DNA from: DATDAW01 sp036524675
GTDB lineage: Bacteria; Verrucomicrobiota; Verrucomicrobiia; Chthoniobacterales; DASVRZ01
Direction of reading: 5' to 3'
DNA length: 64,000 bases
NCBI GenBank assembly: GCA_036524675.1
Contig: DATDBU010000206.1
Coordinates: 1 to 64,000, forward strand
A program made the position numbers and the translations under genes. How positions within the stretch are numbered: position 1 is the first letter of the stretch; every line of letters starts with the position of its first letter. This document shows, piece after piece, positions 7,845 through 16,580 of this stretch. The notes beneath the pieces were generated by a model. It ran no database searches. It saw only the letters and a list, made by a program, of their open reading frames with translations, and was not told the origin of the DNA.

Positions 7845-9224
7845 ATGGTCGGAAAACTCCTCGAACCGGAAATCCGGGAAATGATTGCTCAGCGCGACTT
7901 TAATGCCTTGCGCACTGGGTTCCTCGAATGGCCGCCGGCGGATCTCGCCGAGTTGCTAACGGATTTGCCGCAAGAGGAGCAGGTCATCATCTTCCGGGTT
8001 CTTCCCTCGTCGGTTGCGGCGGACACGTTTGAATATCTCGATGTCGACGTCCAAACGCGGTTGATCCATGCGATGGGGCAGGAGCAGGTGGCGGCAATTC
8101 TGAATGAGATGTCGCCCGATGACCGGACAACGTTGCTTGAGGAATTGCCGGCAAATGTCGTGTCGCAGCTGTTGCGTTTGTTAACGCCCAGGGAACGGGC
8201 GGTAGCGCAATCGCTCTTGAATTACCCGGAATCGAGCGTCGGCCGGTTGATGACGCCGAATTTTGTTTCGGTGAGGGAATCATGGACGGTGGCTCAAGTC
8301 CTGGATCACATCCGGCGTCACGGCGCAGACAGTGAAACCCTGAATGTGATCTACGTGGTGGATGAGGCGGGTCATCTGGTTGATGACGTGAGAATTAATG
8401 AGTTTTTGCTGAAACCACTGGAAACTGAGGTTCGCTTGCTTCACGGAGGAAAGGTGCCGCCTTTAAAAGTGACGGATCTCGAGAGTGAAGCGGTGGAAAT
8501 TTTCCGAAAATACGATCGGACGGTGCTGCCGGTGGTGGATTCCGATGAGAAATTGCTAGGAATCGTAACCGTGGACGATGTTCTCGATGTGGCAGTGGAG
8601 GAGACGACGGAGGACATTCAAAAGTTAGGCGCCGTTGAGGCATTGGACGAGCCTTACCTCGACGTTTCACTCTGGAAATTGGTCCGGAAACGGGCGGTAT
8701 GGCTCGTTGTCCTATTTGTGGGTGAGATGTTGACGGCAACGGCGATGGGAGTTTTCGAGGAACAAATTGCTCGGGCGGTGGTATTGGCGCTGTTTGTGCC
8801 TTTGATTATTTCCAGCGGAGGAAATTCGGGCTCGCAGGCGACAACACTCATTATCCGAGCCATGGCGCTGGGAGAGGTGCGGTTGCGGGATTGGTGGCGC
8901 GTGATGCGCCGGGAAGTCCAGGCGGGATTTTTTCTGGGCTGTATTTTGGCCGTGATCGGTTTTGCGAGGATCACGATATGGACACTGTTTTCGAAACAGT
9001 ACGGACCGCATGGGATGCTAGTCGGCGCTACGGTCAGTTTGTCCCTGGTGGGCGTGGTGCTGTGGGGGACATTGGCGGGATCGATGCTGCCGTTCATATT
9101 GAGGCGGCTGGGGCTGGATCCGGCAACATCGTCGGCGCCTTTCGTTGCGACGCTTGTGGACGTGACGGGATTGATTATTTATTTCAGCATCGCCACGACG
9201 GTGCTGAGGGGAACGCTGCTTTAA
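7845..9224 (+). CDS. mgtE: Magnesium transporter MgtE
   Basis: From the ATG at 7845 the 459-residue protein has the MgtE order: N-terminal superhelical domain (PADLAELLTDLPQEEQ, MSPDDRTTLLEELP), two CBS domains (from about SVGRLMTPNFVSV to KLLGIVTVDDVLDV), then a plug helix and five membrane helices. The conserved pore and selectivity segments FVPLIISSGGNSGSQATT and DPATSSAPFVATLVDVTG are present. It moves Mg2+ across the inner membrane, gated by cytosolic Mg2+. A TTG at 7809 in the same frame would add 12 residues; the ATG fits the family better. No M-box leader is visible in the 136 bases before it. The gene ends next to a palindromic repeat. Confidence 0.96.
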   Translation: MVGKLLEPEIREMIAQRDFNALRTGFLEWPPADLAELLTDLPQEEQVIIFRVLPSSVAADTFEYLDVDVQTRLIHAMGQEQVAAILNEMSPDDRTTLLEELPANVVSQLLRLLTPRERAVAQSLLNYPESSVGRLMTPNFVSVRESWTVAQVLDHIRRHGADSETLNVIYVVDEAGHLVDDVRINEFLLKPLETEVRLLHGGKVPPLKVTDLESEAVEIFRKYDRTVLPVVDSDEKLLGIVTVDDVLDVAVEETTEDIQKLGAVEALDEPYLDVSLWKLVRKRAVWLVVLFVGEMLTATAMGVFEEQIARAVVLALFVPLIISSGGNSGSQATTLIIRAMALGEVRLRDWWRVMRREVQAGFFLGCILAVIGFARITIWTLFSKQYGPHGMLVGATVSLSLVGVVLWGTLAGSMLPFILRRLGLDPATSSAPFVATLVDVTGLIIYFSIATTVLRGTLL

Positions 9225-9331
9225 AGTCTTAGGTCTTAAGTTTGTAAGTCTTAAGACGATCCCCCGATTCCAAACCATCAAATAAGACTCCGTGGCACCT
9301 CTAGACTTACAAACTTAAGGCTTAAGACCTC
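9225..9331. repeat. Palindromic intergenic repeat, CTTAAG family, copy 1
   Basis: The left arm (CTTAAGTTTGTAAGTCTTAAG, split here as CTTAAGTTTGTAAG plus TCTTAAG) and right arm (GACTTACAAACTTAAGG plus CTTAAGAC) are inverted repeats enclosing about 45 unrelated bases. It fills the gap between the convergent genes mgtE and aguA and could act as a two-way terminator. A second copy lies at 31376-31470 with the same arms but a different centre. Confidence 0.75.
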
Positions 9332-9336
9332 CTGCC

Positions 9337-10386
9337 CTATGCCGGCTGCTGTTGCGTCAGGCAGTGGAACGCTCCCAGCCCCCAAATCAGCTGTCGACAG
9401 TCAATGGGAACGATGCGTCGCGTTGGGAAGGCCTGTTGCAGGACGGAAACTGCCCATTTGTCCTGGCTTTGGCCGAAGACTGGAAGCAGAACGACCTTGT
9501 TTGCAATATAGAAGTTAGCGTAGCTGGCGGGGAGACGCTGGTCCTGGCGAATGATTTTGGATGGCATCGGCAGCGTATGCACGTGAAGAGGGTCGCCATC
9601 TTCGAGGGTCATTTCCTTGAGGCGCGCCAGATTTTCCTGAAGCGGTGCATAGTTGGAATCGTCCGGATCCTCTTCGATGGCTGTGACGACGGTCGTGGGG
9701 CTGACGAATCGCGTGATATCATCGACATGCCCGTCCGTGTCGTCACCTTCGATCCCATCGCCGAGCCAAAGGATATTCGTAACGCCGAGATAATCTTTGA
9801 GAGCTTGCTCGATTTCTTTTTGGGTGTTGTCCGGGTTGCGGTTGGGATTAAGCAAACAAGACGTTGTTGTGAGCAGTGTGCCACGTCCGTTAACGTCCAG
9901 GGACCCGCCTTCCATGACGATGCCCGGATAATAAACGGGCAAGCCGAGTAATTCGGCGACTCGCGTAGGGACTTCATCGTCGGAGTCAAACGGTGGATAT
10001 TTCCAGCCCCAGGCGTTAAACCCCCAATCGAGGATAGCCAACTGCGGCTCGGTATCGCGTTTAACGAAAATGGGTCCGTGATCACGACACCAGCATTCGT
10101 TGGTCGGGATATGATAAAAGGTGACGTGCGAGATATCGATTTTGCTAAGCTGCTTCCGTACGAGCGCTTCGACCCCGGCATCGAGGACGTTGATGTTGAC
10201 TCGCTCGGACTCGCGGAGTGCGTCCACCATCTCGACCAGCGCCGGAATGATGGAGTCATAGGCGCCGGGAAAGCTGATGCCGTCGGGACGGGGCCACGAA
10301 AGCCACGTGGCTGTATGCGGTTCCCACTCGGCAGGCATGCGATAGCCAAGAGTGGCGGGTGTTTGCGGAGATTCCGGAGTGGTCAT
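9337..10386 (-). CDS. aguA: Agmatine deiminase
   Basis: This member of the guanidino-group-modifying family hydrolyses agmatine to N-carbamoylputrescine and ammonia. Visible family motifs are RMPAEWEPHTATWLSWP at the N-terminus, NECWCRDHGPIF, WGFNAWGWKYPP, VMEGGSLDVNGRGTLLTT, GDDTDGHVDDITRF and the C-terminal catalytic Cys in AFHCLTQQQ (C342). The usual GGGNIHC is WGLGAFHC here, a mild variant. The ATG at 10386 (MTTPESPQ) is preferred to an upstream in-frame codon, giving 349 residues. aguB, whose product acts next, is 49 bases upstream on the same strand, so the two form an operon for arginine-derived putrescine. Confidence 0.95.
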   Translation of the reverse strand: MTTPESPQTPATLGYRMPAEWEPHTATWLSWPRPDGISFPGAYDSIIPALVEMVDALRESERVNINVLDAGVEALVRKQLSKIDISHVTFYHIPTNECWCRDHGPIFVKRDTEPQLAILDWGFNAWGWKYPPFDSDDEVPTRVAELLGLPVYYPGIVMEGGSLDVNGRGTLLTTTSCLLNPNRNPDNTQKEIEQALKDYLGVTNILWLGDGIEGDDTDGHVDDITRFVSPTTVVTAIEEDPDDSNYAPLQENLARLKEMTLEDGDPLHVHTLPMPSKIIRQDQRLPASYANFYIANKVVLLPVFGQSQDKWAVSVLQQAFPTRRIVPIDCRQLIWGLGAFHCLTQQQPA

Positions 10387-10435
10387 ACGCGATGGAGAGA
10401 ATGAGCTACAGTCTAACAAGACAACCGCCACTCAA

Positions 10436-11329
10436 TCAATCGATATAGCGTTTTGACAATTCTCCGTATGCGTCGATGCGGCGGTCGCGGAGAAACGGCC
10501 AGTGTGTGCGCTGAGTGTCCAATTTACCGAGGTCGATATCGACGACGAGGATGGCTTCCTCGGAATCGGACGCCTTATCCAGAATCATGCCGGATGGATC
10601 GGCCACAAAGCTTTGGCCCCAAAACTCCAGCCCGTCTCCACCTTCAGGAGTCTCATGGCCGACACGATTCGGAACGGCGACGTAGCAACCGTTTGCGATG
10701 GCGTGGCTGCGCTGGATGGTTTCCCACGAGACATGCTGGCGCTCACCGTATTCAGCCTTTTCCGACGGATGCCAGCCGATGGCGGTCGGATAGAAAAGAA
10801 TCTCGGCGCCAGTGAGTGCAGTGAGGCGTGCCGCTTCCGGATACCATTGATCCCAGCACACGCAAACGCCGATTTTTGCATATTTCGTCTGCCACGACCT
10901 GAATCCGAGGTCTCCCGGTGTGAAGTAGAATTTTTCGTAGAAAAGCGGGTCATCGGGGATGTGCATTTTGCGGTATTTCCCGAGATAGGTGCCGTCCGCA
11001 TCGATGATTGCAGCGGTGTTGTGGTAAAGGCCTTCGGCGCGTTTTTCGAAAAGCGACGCAACGATGACGACACCCAATTCTCCGGCGACTTTGCAAAGTG
11101 TTTCCGTACTCGGGCCCGGAATCGGTTCTGCGAGGGCAAAATACTCGTGCTTTTCCGCCTGGCAGAAATAGAGCGAGGTAAAGAGTTCCTGGAGGCAAAT
11201 AATCTTCGCGCCCCGTGCGGCAGCTGTGCGAATGTGCGTGACCGCTTTCGCGAGATTCTCGGCGGGCTCAGCCGAACAACGCATTTGGACGAGACCAATG
11301 GGAACGATTCCACGCGGCGGAGTAAGCAT
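10436..11329 (-). CDS. aguB: N-carbamoylputrescine amidase
   Basis: A nitrilase-superfamily amidohydrolase of 297 residues that releases CO2 and ammonia from N-carbamoylputrescine to give putrescine. The catalytic triad is visible: E48 in CLQELF, K121 in KYRKMHIPDD and C158 in GVCVCWDQWYPEA. The segments TAIGWHPSEK, EYGERQHVSWETIQRSHAIA and FWGQSFVADPSG are typical of the plant/bacterial AguB branch. The start MLTPPRGIVP at 11329 places the core at the expected distance; an upstream in-frame extension looks non-coding. It precedes aguA in one transcription unit. No speA (arginine decarboxylase) is in this window. Confidence 0.95.
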   Translation of the reverse strand: MLTPPRGIVPIGLVQMRCSAEPAENLAKAVTHIRTAAARGAKIICLQELFTSLYFCQAEKHEYFALAEPIPGPSTETLCKVAGELGVVIVASLFEKRAEGLYHNTAAIIDADGTYLGKYRKMHIPDDPLFYEKFYFTPGDLGFRSWQTKYAKIGVCVCWDQWYPEAARLTALTGAEILFYPTAIGWHPSEKAEYGERQHVSWETIQRSHAIANGCYVAVPNRVGHETPEGGDGLEFWGQSFVADPSGMILDKASDSEEAILVVDIDLGKLDTQRTHWPFLRDRRIDAYGELSKRYID

Positions 11330-11457
11330 AGATAAAAAACTAAGCGGAGGTTTTCGGCGGCAACAAACCGATTTTTGTGAAAGTTTGATGTCCAAGCGCG
11401 AGCTTCTGTTTTAGGCAGCCCGCCTTGGGCGGGCGTGAACCTCCAACATTTGTGACG

Positions 11458-12108
11458 ATGACACACCCTTTCTTTTTGCGATTTTTCGCAATCTTAATGC
11501 TGTTTCCCTGGATTGGAGCGGCGCAGATGGCGACGCCGGCTCCATCGGATCTCTCAACGCTCAAAGATCTCCGCGTTATTCTCCATACGAGTAAAGGCGA
11601 CATTCATGCCGCACTTTTCCCATCTGTCGCTCCGGTGACGGTCGCGAGTTTCGTCAATCTGGTGCGAAAAAAATTCTACGACGGACTCACGTTTCACCGC
11701 GTTGAGCCAGGTTTCGTGATTCAAGGTGGCGATCCCCTCGGGACGGGTAACGGGGGGCCCGGTTATGGTTTCGAAGAAGAATTTTCGCCGAAATTGCGTT
11801 ACGACAAACCCGGCGTCATAGGCATGGCCAGTGAAGGGCCGGGGACGAAAACGAACGGAAGCCAGTTTTTTATCACGCACAAAGCTGTGCCGCGTTTAAA
11901 CGATCAGTACACGATCTTTGGGCAGGTGACCCTGGGACAAGAGGTTGTGGACCGAATCGCGGTCGGAGACAAGATCCTCAGTGTCGAGCTGCTCGACGAT
12001 CCATATGATCTCCTCGCTGCGGAAGCGGATCGAATCGAACAGTGGAATGCCTTCTTCAAGGCACCTCCGCGTTCGCCTGCGGCCACGCCCAGTTCTTCGA
12101 CGCCCTAA
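11458..12108 (+). CDS. Exported peptidyl-prolyl cis-trans isomerase, cyclophilin type
   Basis: The ATG at 11458 gives MTHPFFLRFFAILMLFPWIG, a signal peptide, followed by a cyclophilin domain: DIHAALFPSVAPVTVASFV, FYDGLTFHRVEPGFVIQGGD (FHRV and the catalytic Arg), GTKTNGSQFFIT and FGQVTLGQEVVDRI. The 216-residue protein ends in a Pro/Ala/Ser tail. It probably helps fold periplasmic proteins. A TTG at 11425 is in frame but would disrupt the signal peptide. It is divergent from aguB and convergent with thiD, overlapping the thiD 3' end by 4 bases. Confidence 0.94.
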   Translation: MTHPFFLRFFAILMLFPWIGAAQMATPAPSDLSTLKDLRVILHTSKGDIHAALFPSVAPVTVASFVNLVRKKFYDGLTFHRVEPGFVIQGGDPLGTGNGGPGYGFEEEFSPKLRYDKPGVIGMASEGPGTKTNGSQFFITHKAVPRLNDQYTIFGQVTLGQEVVDRIAVGDKILSVELLDDPYDLLAAEADRIEQWNAFFKAPPRSPAATPSSSTP

Positions 12109-13001
12109 GCCGGAGGTTCGGCGTGAGAAGCCGACGGTGCTGCTTCGTGCTGGAAATGGTTTAGCGCCATTACTTTACCGCTATGCGGGTGTTGCCAGCT
12201 AAAGGATCGCTGGATCGCTTGATTCATAAACGATTTGGAAAGCGAAACCGCCTCTCGCAGGGAGTAACCGTGCGCCAGATTCGCTGTGATCGCAGACGAA
12301 TACGTGCAACCGCTGCCGTGCGTGTCTACGCCGCTCACGAAAGGTCCTTCCAGCCTGGTGACCAAACCGCCGGACTCGACGAGCAGATCCACGGCAACGC
12401 CTCCGGGTAAATGCCCGCCTTTCATCAGAAACGACGTACGAAACTTCTCAGCCAATTTCCGGCCGGCACGCTCCATGTCATCCAATGATCGGATGGCCTC
12501 TCCGAGAAGGACGGCGGCTTCGTCGAGATTCGGTGTCACCAACGTTGCGCGCGGGATGAGTTTTTCCTCATATGCAGCAATCGCATTATCTTGAAGCAAT
12601 TTTGAGCCCGAAGTCGCCACCATGACCGGATCCACGACCAGCGGAATCGACGCGCCGCGTTGGTCCAAAATCCGCAAAATAGCTTCAATGATCTCGACCG
12701 AAAACAGCATCCCAGTCTTGATTGCGGCCACCGGAAACGCGTCGAGCGACAATCGCACCTGATCCTCCAAAATCCGGGGTTCGATCGGCTGGATCGCCGT
12801 TACTTTGCCAGGAACCTCCGCCACAACGCATGTCACGGCCGTCAATCCATACACACCAAAATGCGTAAATGTCTTCAAGTCCGCCTGGATTCCCGCTCCA
12901 GCCGAGTTGTCTGACCCTGCAATGGTCAACGCAACCGGTGGCGTTTGGAAATTGCCTGAAACCGGGGCTGGAATGTGATCGGAAGTGTCGGCATTTTGCA
13001 T
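12105..13001 (-). CDS. thiD: Hydroxymethylpyrimidine/phosphomethylpyrimidine kinase
   Basis: ThiD phosphorylates HMP and HMP-P to HMP-PP for thiamine synthesis. The PfkB/ribokinase-like fold is shown by ALTIAGSDNSAGAGIQADLK near residue 25, TFTHFGVYGLTAVTCV, AIKTGML, PLVVDPVMVATSG, VTPNLDEAAVLLG and the ATP-binding anion hole HGSGCTYSSAI. The ATG at 13001 yields 298 residues; the 28-residue N-terminal extension and a Ser/Ala/His tail are extra to the minimal enzyme. apaG starts divergently 8 bases away. No other thi genes are nearby. Confidence 0.95.
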   Translation of the reverse strand: MQNADTSDHIPAPVSGNFQTPPVALTIAGSDNSAGAGIQADLKTFTHFGVYGLTAVTCVVAEVPGKVTAIQPIEPRILEDQVRLSLDAFPVAAIKTGMLFSVEIIEAILRILDQRGASIPLVVDPVMVATSGSKLLQDNAIAAYEEKLIPRATLVTPNLDEAAVLLGEAIRSLDDMERAGRKLAEKFRTSFLMKGGHLPGGVAVDLLVESGGLVTRLEGPFVSGVDTHGSGCTYSSAITANLAHGYSLREAVSLSKSFMNQAIQRSFSWQHPHSGKVMALNHFQHEAAPSASHAEPPA

Positions 13002-13009
13002 AAACAACT

Positions 13010-13378
13010 ATGCGCGAATTAACAGACTTGCGCGTCTCCGTCGATGACGTGGTTTACATGCCGGATCTCAATGCGCCGGTGGAGTTTCCTTATCCCTTTG
13101 TTTACTTCATCACCATCCACAACGACTCGAATGAAGTCGTGACCATCAAAGGGCGCAAATGGGTGATTACCGACATTCGCGGCCAGAAGATCGTCGTCGA
13201 GGGCGACGGGGTGGTTGGAAAATTTCCGCGCCTGGCCCCGGGCGAATCGTTTTCTTACAACAGCTGCCATGTGGCGGCGCTCGATAGTCGTGCGGAAGGC
13301 GCCTATTTTGGACTTACCGACGATGGCGATTCGGTCTTTTGCCGAATCCCGATGTTCGAAATGCACATTCCAGAATGA
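13010..13378 (+). CDS. apaG: ApaG-domain protein
   Basis: The 122-residue protein is a single ApaG domain, a fibronectin III-like beta sandwich. Typical marks are YFITIHNDSNEVVTIKGRKW, WVITDIRGQKIVVEGDGVVG (holding the family GxGVVG motif), FPRLAPGESFSYNS and a C-terminal FRIPMF-like strand (FCRIPMFEMHIP). ApaG is linked genetically to Co2+ resistance and Mg2+ efflux in enteric bacteria, but its biochemical role is unsettled. It is divergent from thiD with only 8 bases between the starts, so the two must have overlapping promoters. Confidence 0.95.
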   Translation: MRELTDLRVSVDDVVYMPDLNAPVEFPYPFVYFITIHNDSNEVVTIKGRKWVITDIRGQKIVVEGDGVVGKFPRLAPGESFSYNSCHVAALDSRAEGAYFGLTDDGDSVFCRIPMFEMHIPE

Positions 13379-13473
13379 GAAACAACGAAACGAGACATTT
13401 CGGCTAATAGTGCCGCCGCCACGGGTGAACCCTGCCTTGAGTTTCCCGCCTTTGCCCTGATATTCCGCAGAAC

Positions 13474-14526
13474 ATGCAAACCATTGATTTGCTCGGTGTC
13501 GCTTTCGGCCTGGCCGTTCTTTCTGGTCTCAATTTGTATCTGACGATTTTCGCCTCCGGCCTGGCCATCCGGATGGGCTGGGTCACTCTTAGTGAGCAAT
13601 ACCATCAGCTTGGTTTTTTGGCAGATCCGTGGATTTTAGGAATTTCGGGCGCTTTCTTCCTGCTGGAATTTTTCGCCGACAAAATTCCTTGGGTGGACAC
13701 GATCTGGGACACCCTACACACCGTCATCCGGCCGCTCGGTGGCGCGCTGCTGGCCACAAAGGCGTTGGGTGACATGTCGCCGACGTTATTGGTTATTGTC
13801 GGTCTTCTCGCGGGTTCCATGAGTTTTGCCACCCACGGATTGAAGGCGGGAACCCGCCTGATCGCAAACGGATCACCGGAGCCATTTTCCAATATCGGCC
13901 TGAGCCTTGGCGAAGATGCCGCCGTGCTGGGCGGGTTGGCGCTTATCGGATTCAATCCCGTCGTGGCTCTCGTCGTTTTCTTATTCATTTTCGCGGTTAT
14001 CCTGTTTTTTGCGCCAAAACTTTTCCGGGCAGTGAAAGTCAAAGTGTGGCTCGCAATCCGGAAATTGAATCTGCCAGCCATTGGAAAAGGGGAGGAAGGA
14101 CTTTCCGACCGCCTTCCTGGCAACACCGCCCAGGGTTTTGCTCGTGCCAATCTCCTCGGAGAAAAAGTATTGTGGGCCGTCCCCTGCATCAGCAAGCGAG
14201 GCAAATGCATCGCTCCCAACCTGACTGGGGCCCTCATTGCGACTCTCGAAGAAAGAAACAGTCTGTATTTTGTCTCTGAAAGTCGCTGGAACAAAACCGC
14301 CGAAAAAATCGATCTCGCAGGCGGTTCCGTGGAGCTCATTCAAGGCTTTCTTTTTGATGAAGTCCGTTTGGCGACGGCCGACGGAAAAGACAAATACGCT
14401 TTCGTATTTGACCGTCCCCGCAGCAAGGTCGTCGAGGAAATGGTCCAATCCATTCACAACCGGCTCTCGCAGTCGTTCACGGCATCTTCCGCAGGAACCG
14501 GCGCCGATGCCCTGGCTTTGCGGTGA
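13474..14526 (+). CDS. DUF4126 membrane protein
   Basis: This 350-residue protein has about five hydrophobic helices in its first 190 residues (for example LLGVAFGLAVLSGLNLYLTI, and the segment around NPVVALVVFLFIFAVILFF), then a soluble domain of about 150 residues. The segment LADPWILGISGAFFLLEFFADKIPWVDTIWD is the DUF4126 core. Function is unknown. The C-terminal domain (NSLYFVSESRWNKTAEKIDL) is not part of minimal DUF4126 proteins. The stop codon overlaps the GTG start of ribD in a GTGA junction, so the two genes are translationally coupled. Confidence 0.85.
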   Translation: MQTIDLLGVAFGLAVLSGLNLYLTIFASGLAIRMGWVTLSEQYHQLGFLADPWILGISGAFFLLEFFADKIPWVDTIWDTLHTVIRPLGGALLATKALGDMSPTLLVIVGLLAGSMSFATHGLKAGTRLIANGSPEPFSNIGLSLGEDAAVLGGLALIGFNPVVALVVFLFIFAVILFFAPKLFRAVKVKVWLAIRKLNLPAIGKGEEGLSDRLPGNTAQGFARANLLGEKVLWAVPCISKRGKCIAPNLTGALIATLEERNSLYFVSESRWNKTAEKIDLAGGSVELIQGFLFDEVRLATADGKDKYAFVFDRPRSKVVEEMVQSIHNRLSQSFTASSAGTGADALALR

Positions 14527-15530
14527 AATCCGACGCTGATTGGATGCGTCTGGCCCTGGCCGAAGCGCGCAAAGGAATTGGAAAAACCAGCCCGAATCCG
14601 GCCGTTGGCGCGGTCATTGTTCGGAAGGGCGAGTTGATTGCTCGCGGCTGGCATCGCAGGGCGGGCAGTCCTCATGCGGAAATCGCCGCTATTCGTGCTC
14701 TTGAGTCACCCGAACTAGCTCGCGGCGCGACGCTTTACGTAAGTCTCGAGCCGTGTAGCACACACGGGCGCACTCCGCCCTGTGTCGATGCGATTATCCA
14801 CCATCGATTTGCCCGCGTCGTTGTTGGTGCGGTGGACCCCAATCCCGCTCATGCGGGGCGGGGTATCGGGATTTTGCAAGGCGCTGGTATTGAGGTTGTT
14901 GCGGGTGTTCTGGATGTTGAGTGCACAGCGCTCAACGAGGCGTTCAATAAGTGGATCGTCACGCGTCAGCCATTCGTAATTGCCAAGTGCGGCATGTCGT
15001 TGGACGGACGAATTTCCCGACCACCCGGAGAAAGCCAATGGCTGACTTCGCCGGAATCACGCCGGGATGCCCACCGTTTGCGTGCCCGCGCGGACGCCAT
15101 TCTGGTTGGCGCCGAAACGGTTCGCCGGGATAATCCCAAGCTCACGGTTCGAGGCGTTCGCTCCACGAAACAGCCTTGGCGCGTGGCCCTGTCCCGCAGC
15201 GGCGATCTTCCTCGGGATGCTCATATCTTCACAGACGAATGGAAGGACAGAACACTCGTGTTTAATTCTCTGGATGAGGCGCTTACGGAGCTTGGATGCC
15301 GTGAAGTTCTCAGCGTGCTGATCGAAGGCGGGGGGGAAGTATTGGGCACCGCTTTCGACCAAAGAAAGGTCGATCGCGTCGAGTTTTTTTATGCTCCAAT
15401 CCTGACAGGAGGCAACAAGCCGGCAGTAGCGGGACTCGGGGTAGGGGACAATGCCGAAGGAATCCGGCTAATGAATCCGACTTTCCGAAAGTCGGGTCCA
15501 GACATTCATCTGTCTGCCCGAGTCACTTAA
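14523..15530 (+). CDS. ribD: Bifunctional riboflavin deaminase/reductase RibD
   Basis: RibD deaminates and then reduces the GTP-derived pyrimidine in riboflavin synthesis. The N-terminal deaminase has the zinc site H51AE and PC78STHGRTPPC87. The C-terminal reductase (from about 150) has FVIAKCGMSLDGRI, RRDAHRLRARADAILVGAETV, DNPKLTVR and VLSVLIEGGGEVLGTAF. At 335 residues it is slightly short but complete. The GTG start overlaps the upstream DUF4126 stop. Other rib genes are not adjacent. The C-terminal tail RKSGPDIHLSARVT is normal. Confidence 0.96.
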   Translation: MKSDADWMRLALAEARKGIGKTSPNPAVGAVIVRKGELIARGWHRRAGSPHAEIAAIRALESPELARGATLYVSLEPCSTHGRTPPCVDAIIHHRFARVVVGAVDPNPAHAGRGIGILQGAGIEVVAGVLDVECTALNEAFNKWIVTRQPFVIAKCGMSLDGRISRPPGESQWLTSPESRRDAHRLRARADAILVGAETVRRDNPKLTVRGVRSTKQPWRVALSRSGDLPRDAHIFTDEWKDRTLVFNSLDEALTELGCREVLSVLIEGGGEVLGTAFDQRKVDRVEFFYAPILTGGNKPAVAGLGVGDNAEGIRLMNPTFRKSGPDIHLSARVT

Positions 15531-15618
15531 AGACGGACGCGTCGCATCGATTCAAAAAAACTTTGAATGCCTGGCGAGGCAGGCGCGTCGAATTTTTTTA
15601 GAAAGCAAATCAACGCTT

Positions 15619-15927
15619 ATGAAAAGGTTTATCCTTGCCACTTCTTTCATCCTTTTAGCCATTTTCGGTTTTCAAGCCGAGTCGAAAGGCCAGGTCGGCT
15701 TCAGCATTACCGTAGGAAACCCGGGTTACTATCGAGGCTATTACTACGATGACTGCGGATATCGTCCCTATTACCGGACTTATTATCGCTCGGGATATTA
15801 TGGGCCCGTATGGGGTTATCGCCGGGTGTATCGGGACTACGACCGGCCTCGTTACCGGTATTGGCGGGATGGTGGTTATCGCCGGTACGATCGCCGGCAG
15901 CATCGCCACCATCGCGATCGCGATTGA
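15619..15927 (+). CDS. Small exported Tyr/Arg/Gly-rich protein
   Basis: The 102-residue product starts with a clear signal peptide (MKRFILATSFILLAIFGF, cleavage near residue 24). The mature part is of very low complexity: Tyr, Arg, Gly and Asp make up most of it (PYYRTYYRSGYYGPVWGYRR), ending in a His/Arg/Asp-rich tail (RRQHRHHRDRD). Such proteins are common in Verrucomicrobia and in some proteobacteria, with no assigned function. Possibilities include an envelope-coating, cation-binding or aggregation-prone surface protein. An intrinsic terminator follows 45 bases after the stop. Confidence 0.75.
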   Translation: MKRFILATSFILLAIFGFQAESKGQVGFSITVGNPGYYRGYYYDDCGYRPYYRTYYRSGYYGPVWGYRRVYRDYDRPRYRYWRDGGYRRYDRRQHRHHRDRD

Positions 15928-15972
15928 ATCGGCGGGTTTGAAACAGCAAGCCACGCAGTATTTCAAAAGGTA

Positions 15973-16003
15973 AAGCGCCGGCAGAATTCCGGCGCTTTTC
16001 TTT
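15973..16003 (+). terminator. Intrinsic terminator after the Tyr-rich exported protein
   Basis: The stem AAGCGCCGG with CCGGCGCTT around a 7-base loop is followed by a T-rich run (TTCTTTAT). It lies 46 bases after the stop at 15927 and before the oppositely oriented tRNA gene. Confidence 0.88.
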
Positions 16004-16023
16004 ATATTCCGGATCTCAAAAAA

Positions 16024-16097
16024 TCGGGCTGACTGGATTCGAACCAGCGACCTCTTGAACCCCATTCAAGCGCACTACCAAGCTGTGCTACAGCCCG
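16024..16097 (-). tRNA. tRNA-Pro (anticodon GGG)
   Basis: The minus strand folds as a cloverleaf. The acceptor stem is CGGGCTG with CAGCCCG. The D arm contains AGCTTGGTAG. The anticodon stem is CTTGA with TCAAG around loop ATGGGGT, which gives anticodon GGG. The T arm is CTGGTTCGAATCCAG. The discriminator base is A, and CCA is not encoded. It reads CCC and CCU proline codons. Confidence 0.96.
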
Positions 16098-16580
16098 TTG
16101 TTTGATGAAACCACCGGGAACGGTAAAAAAGGCGAATCAGCGTCGGATTTCAAGTCTCTTTGTTTTCGGGAGTTAAAAAGAGCGAAACCTTCAACCAGTT
16201 CCTTGTGCATCTCGGTGCTGAAATCGGCTGGTTTAGCAAACGAAGGAAAACAAAATGTTTTTGACTGACTGCTCAATTCCTGACACACAAGCCCGCACTT
16301 ATGACATTGGGTAGCTTTATCATCATGGCCTTCGCACTCCTGAGCTGCGTTTGGTGGGCGTGCAAAAACGACGACTTCGACAGCGCGCCCTGAATATCTC
16401 CGTTGGGCCGTTTTTTCCGGTTCAAGCCCACTTTTTTACTCGTTGCCGCCCGGTGGCGCTTTTGGGTTTTTCAACGCGAAGAATTTTTATTGCTGAAATC
16501 TGCATAAATGTTGTCCTTATTCACGGAATATTAGGAATTGCAGTTGCAAATTTGGCGCTCATTTCTGATACTGCCGTTTC
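16098..16580. other. Intergenic stretch of 483 bases, mostly featureless
   Basis: Apart from a possible 30-codon membrane peptide at 16301-16393, no gene, repeat or RNA signature was seen here. Frames of 60-80 residues at 16088-16288 (minus) and 16351-16584 (plus) look random in composition. Confidence 0.5.
16301..16393 (+). CDS. Possible 30-residue single-span membrane microprotein
   Basis: The ATG at 16301 opens a short frame reading MTLGSFIIMAFALLSCVWWA then CKNDDFDSAP before TGA. It is one hydrophobic helix followed by a short polar tail. The W-A-x-K-x-x-x-F-D ending loosely recalls the tails of the small cbb3 oxidase proteins CcoS/CcoQ, but no oxidase genes are near. No convincing ribosome-binding site precedes it, so it could be chance. 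Confidence 0.3.
   Translation: MTLGSFIIMAFALLSCVWWACKNDDFDSAP

Noticed and set aside
11418..11434. Hairpin GCCCGCC/GGCGGGC upstream of the cyclophilin gene as a terminator
   Set aside because: No T run follows on either strand, and aguB on the left is transcribed away from it.
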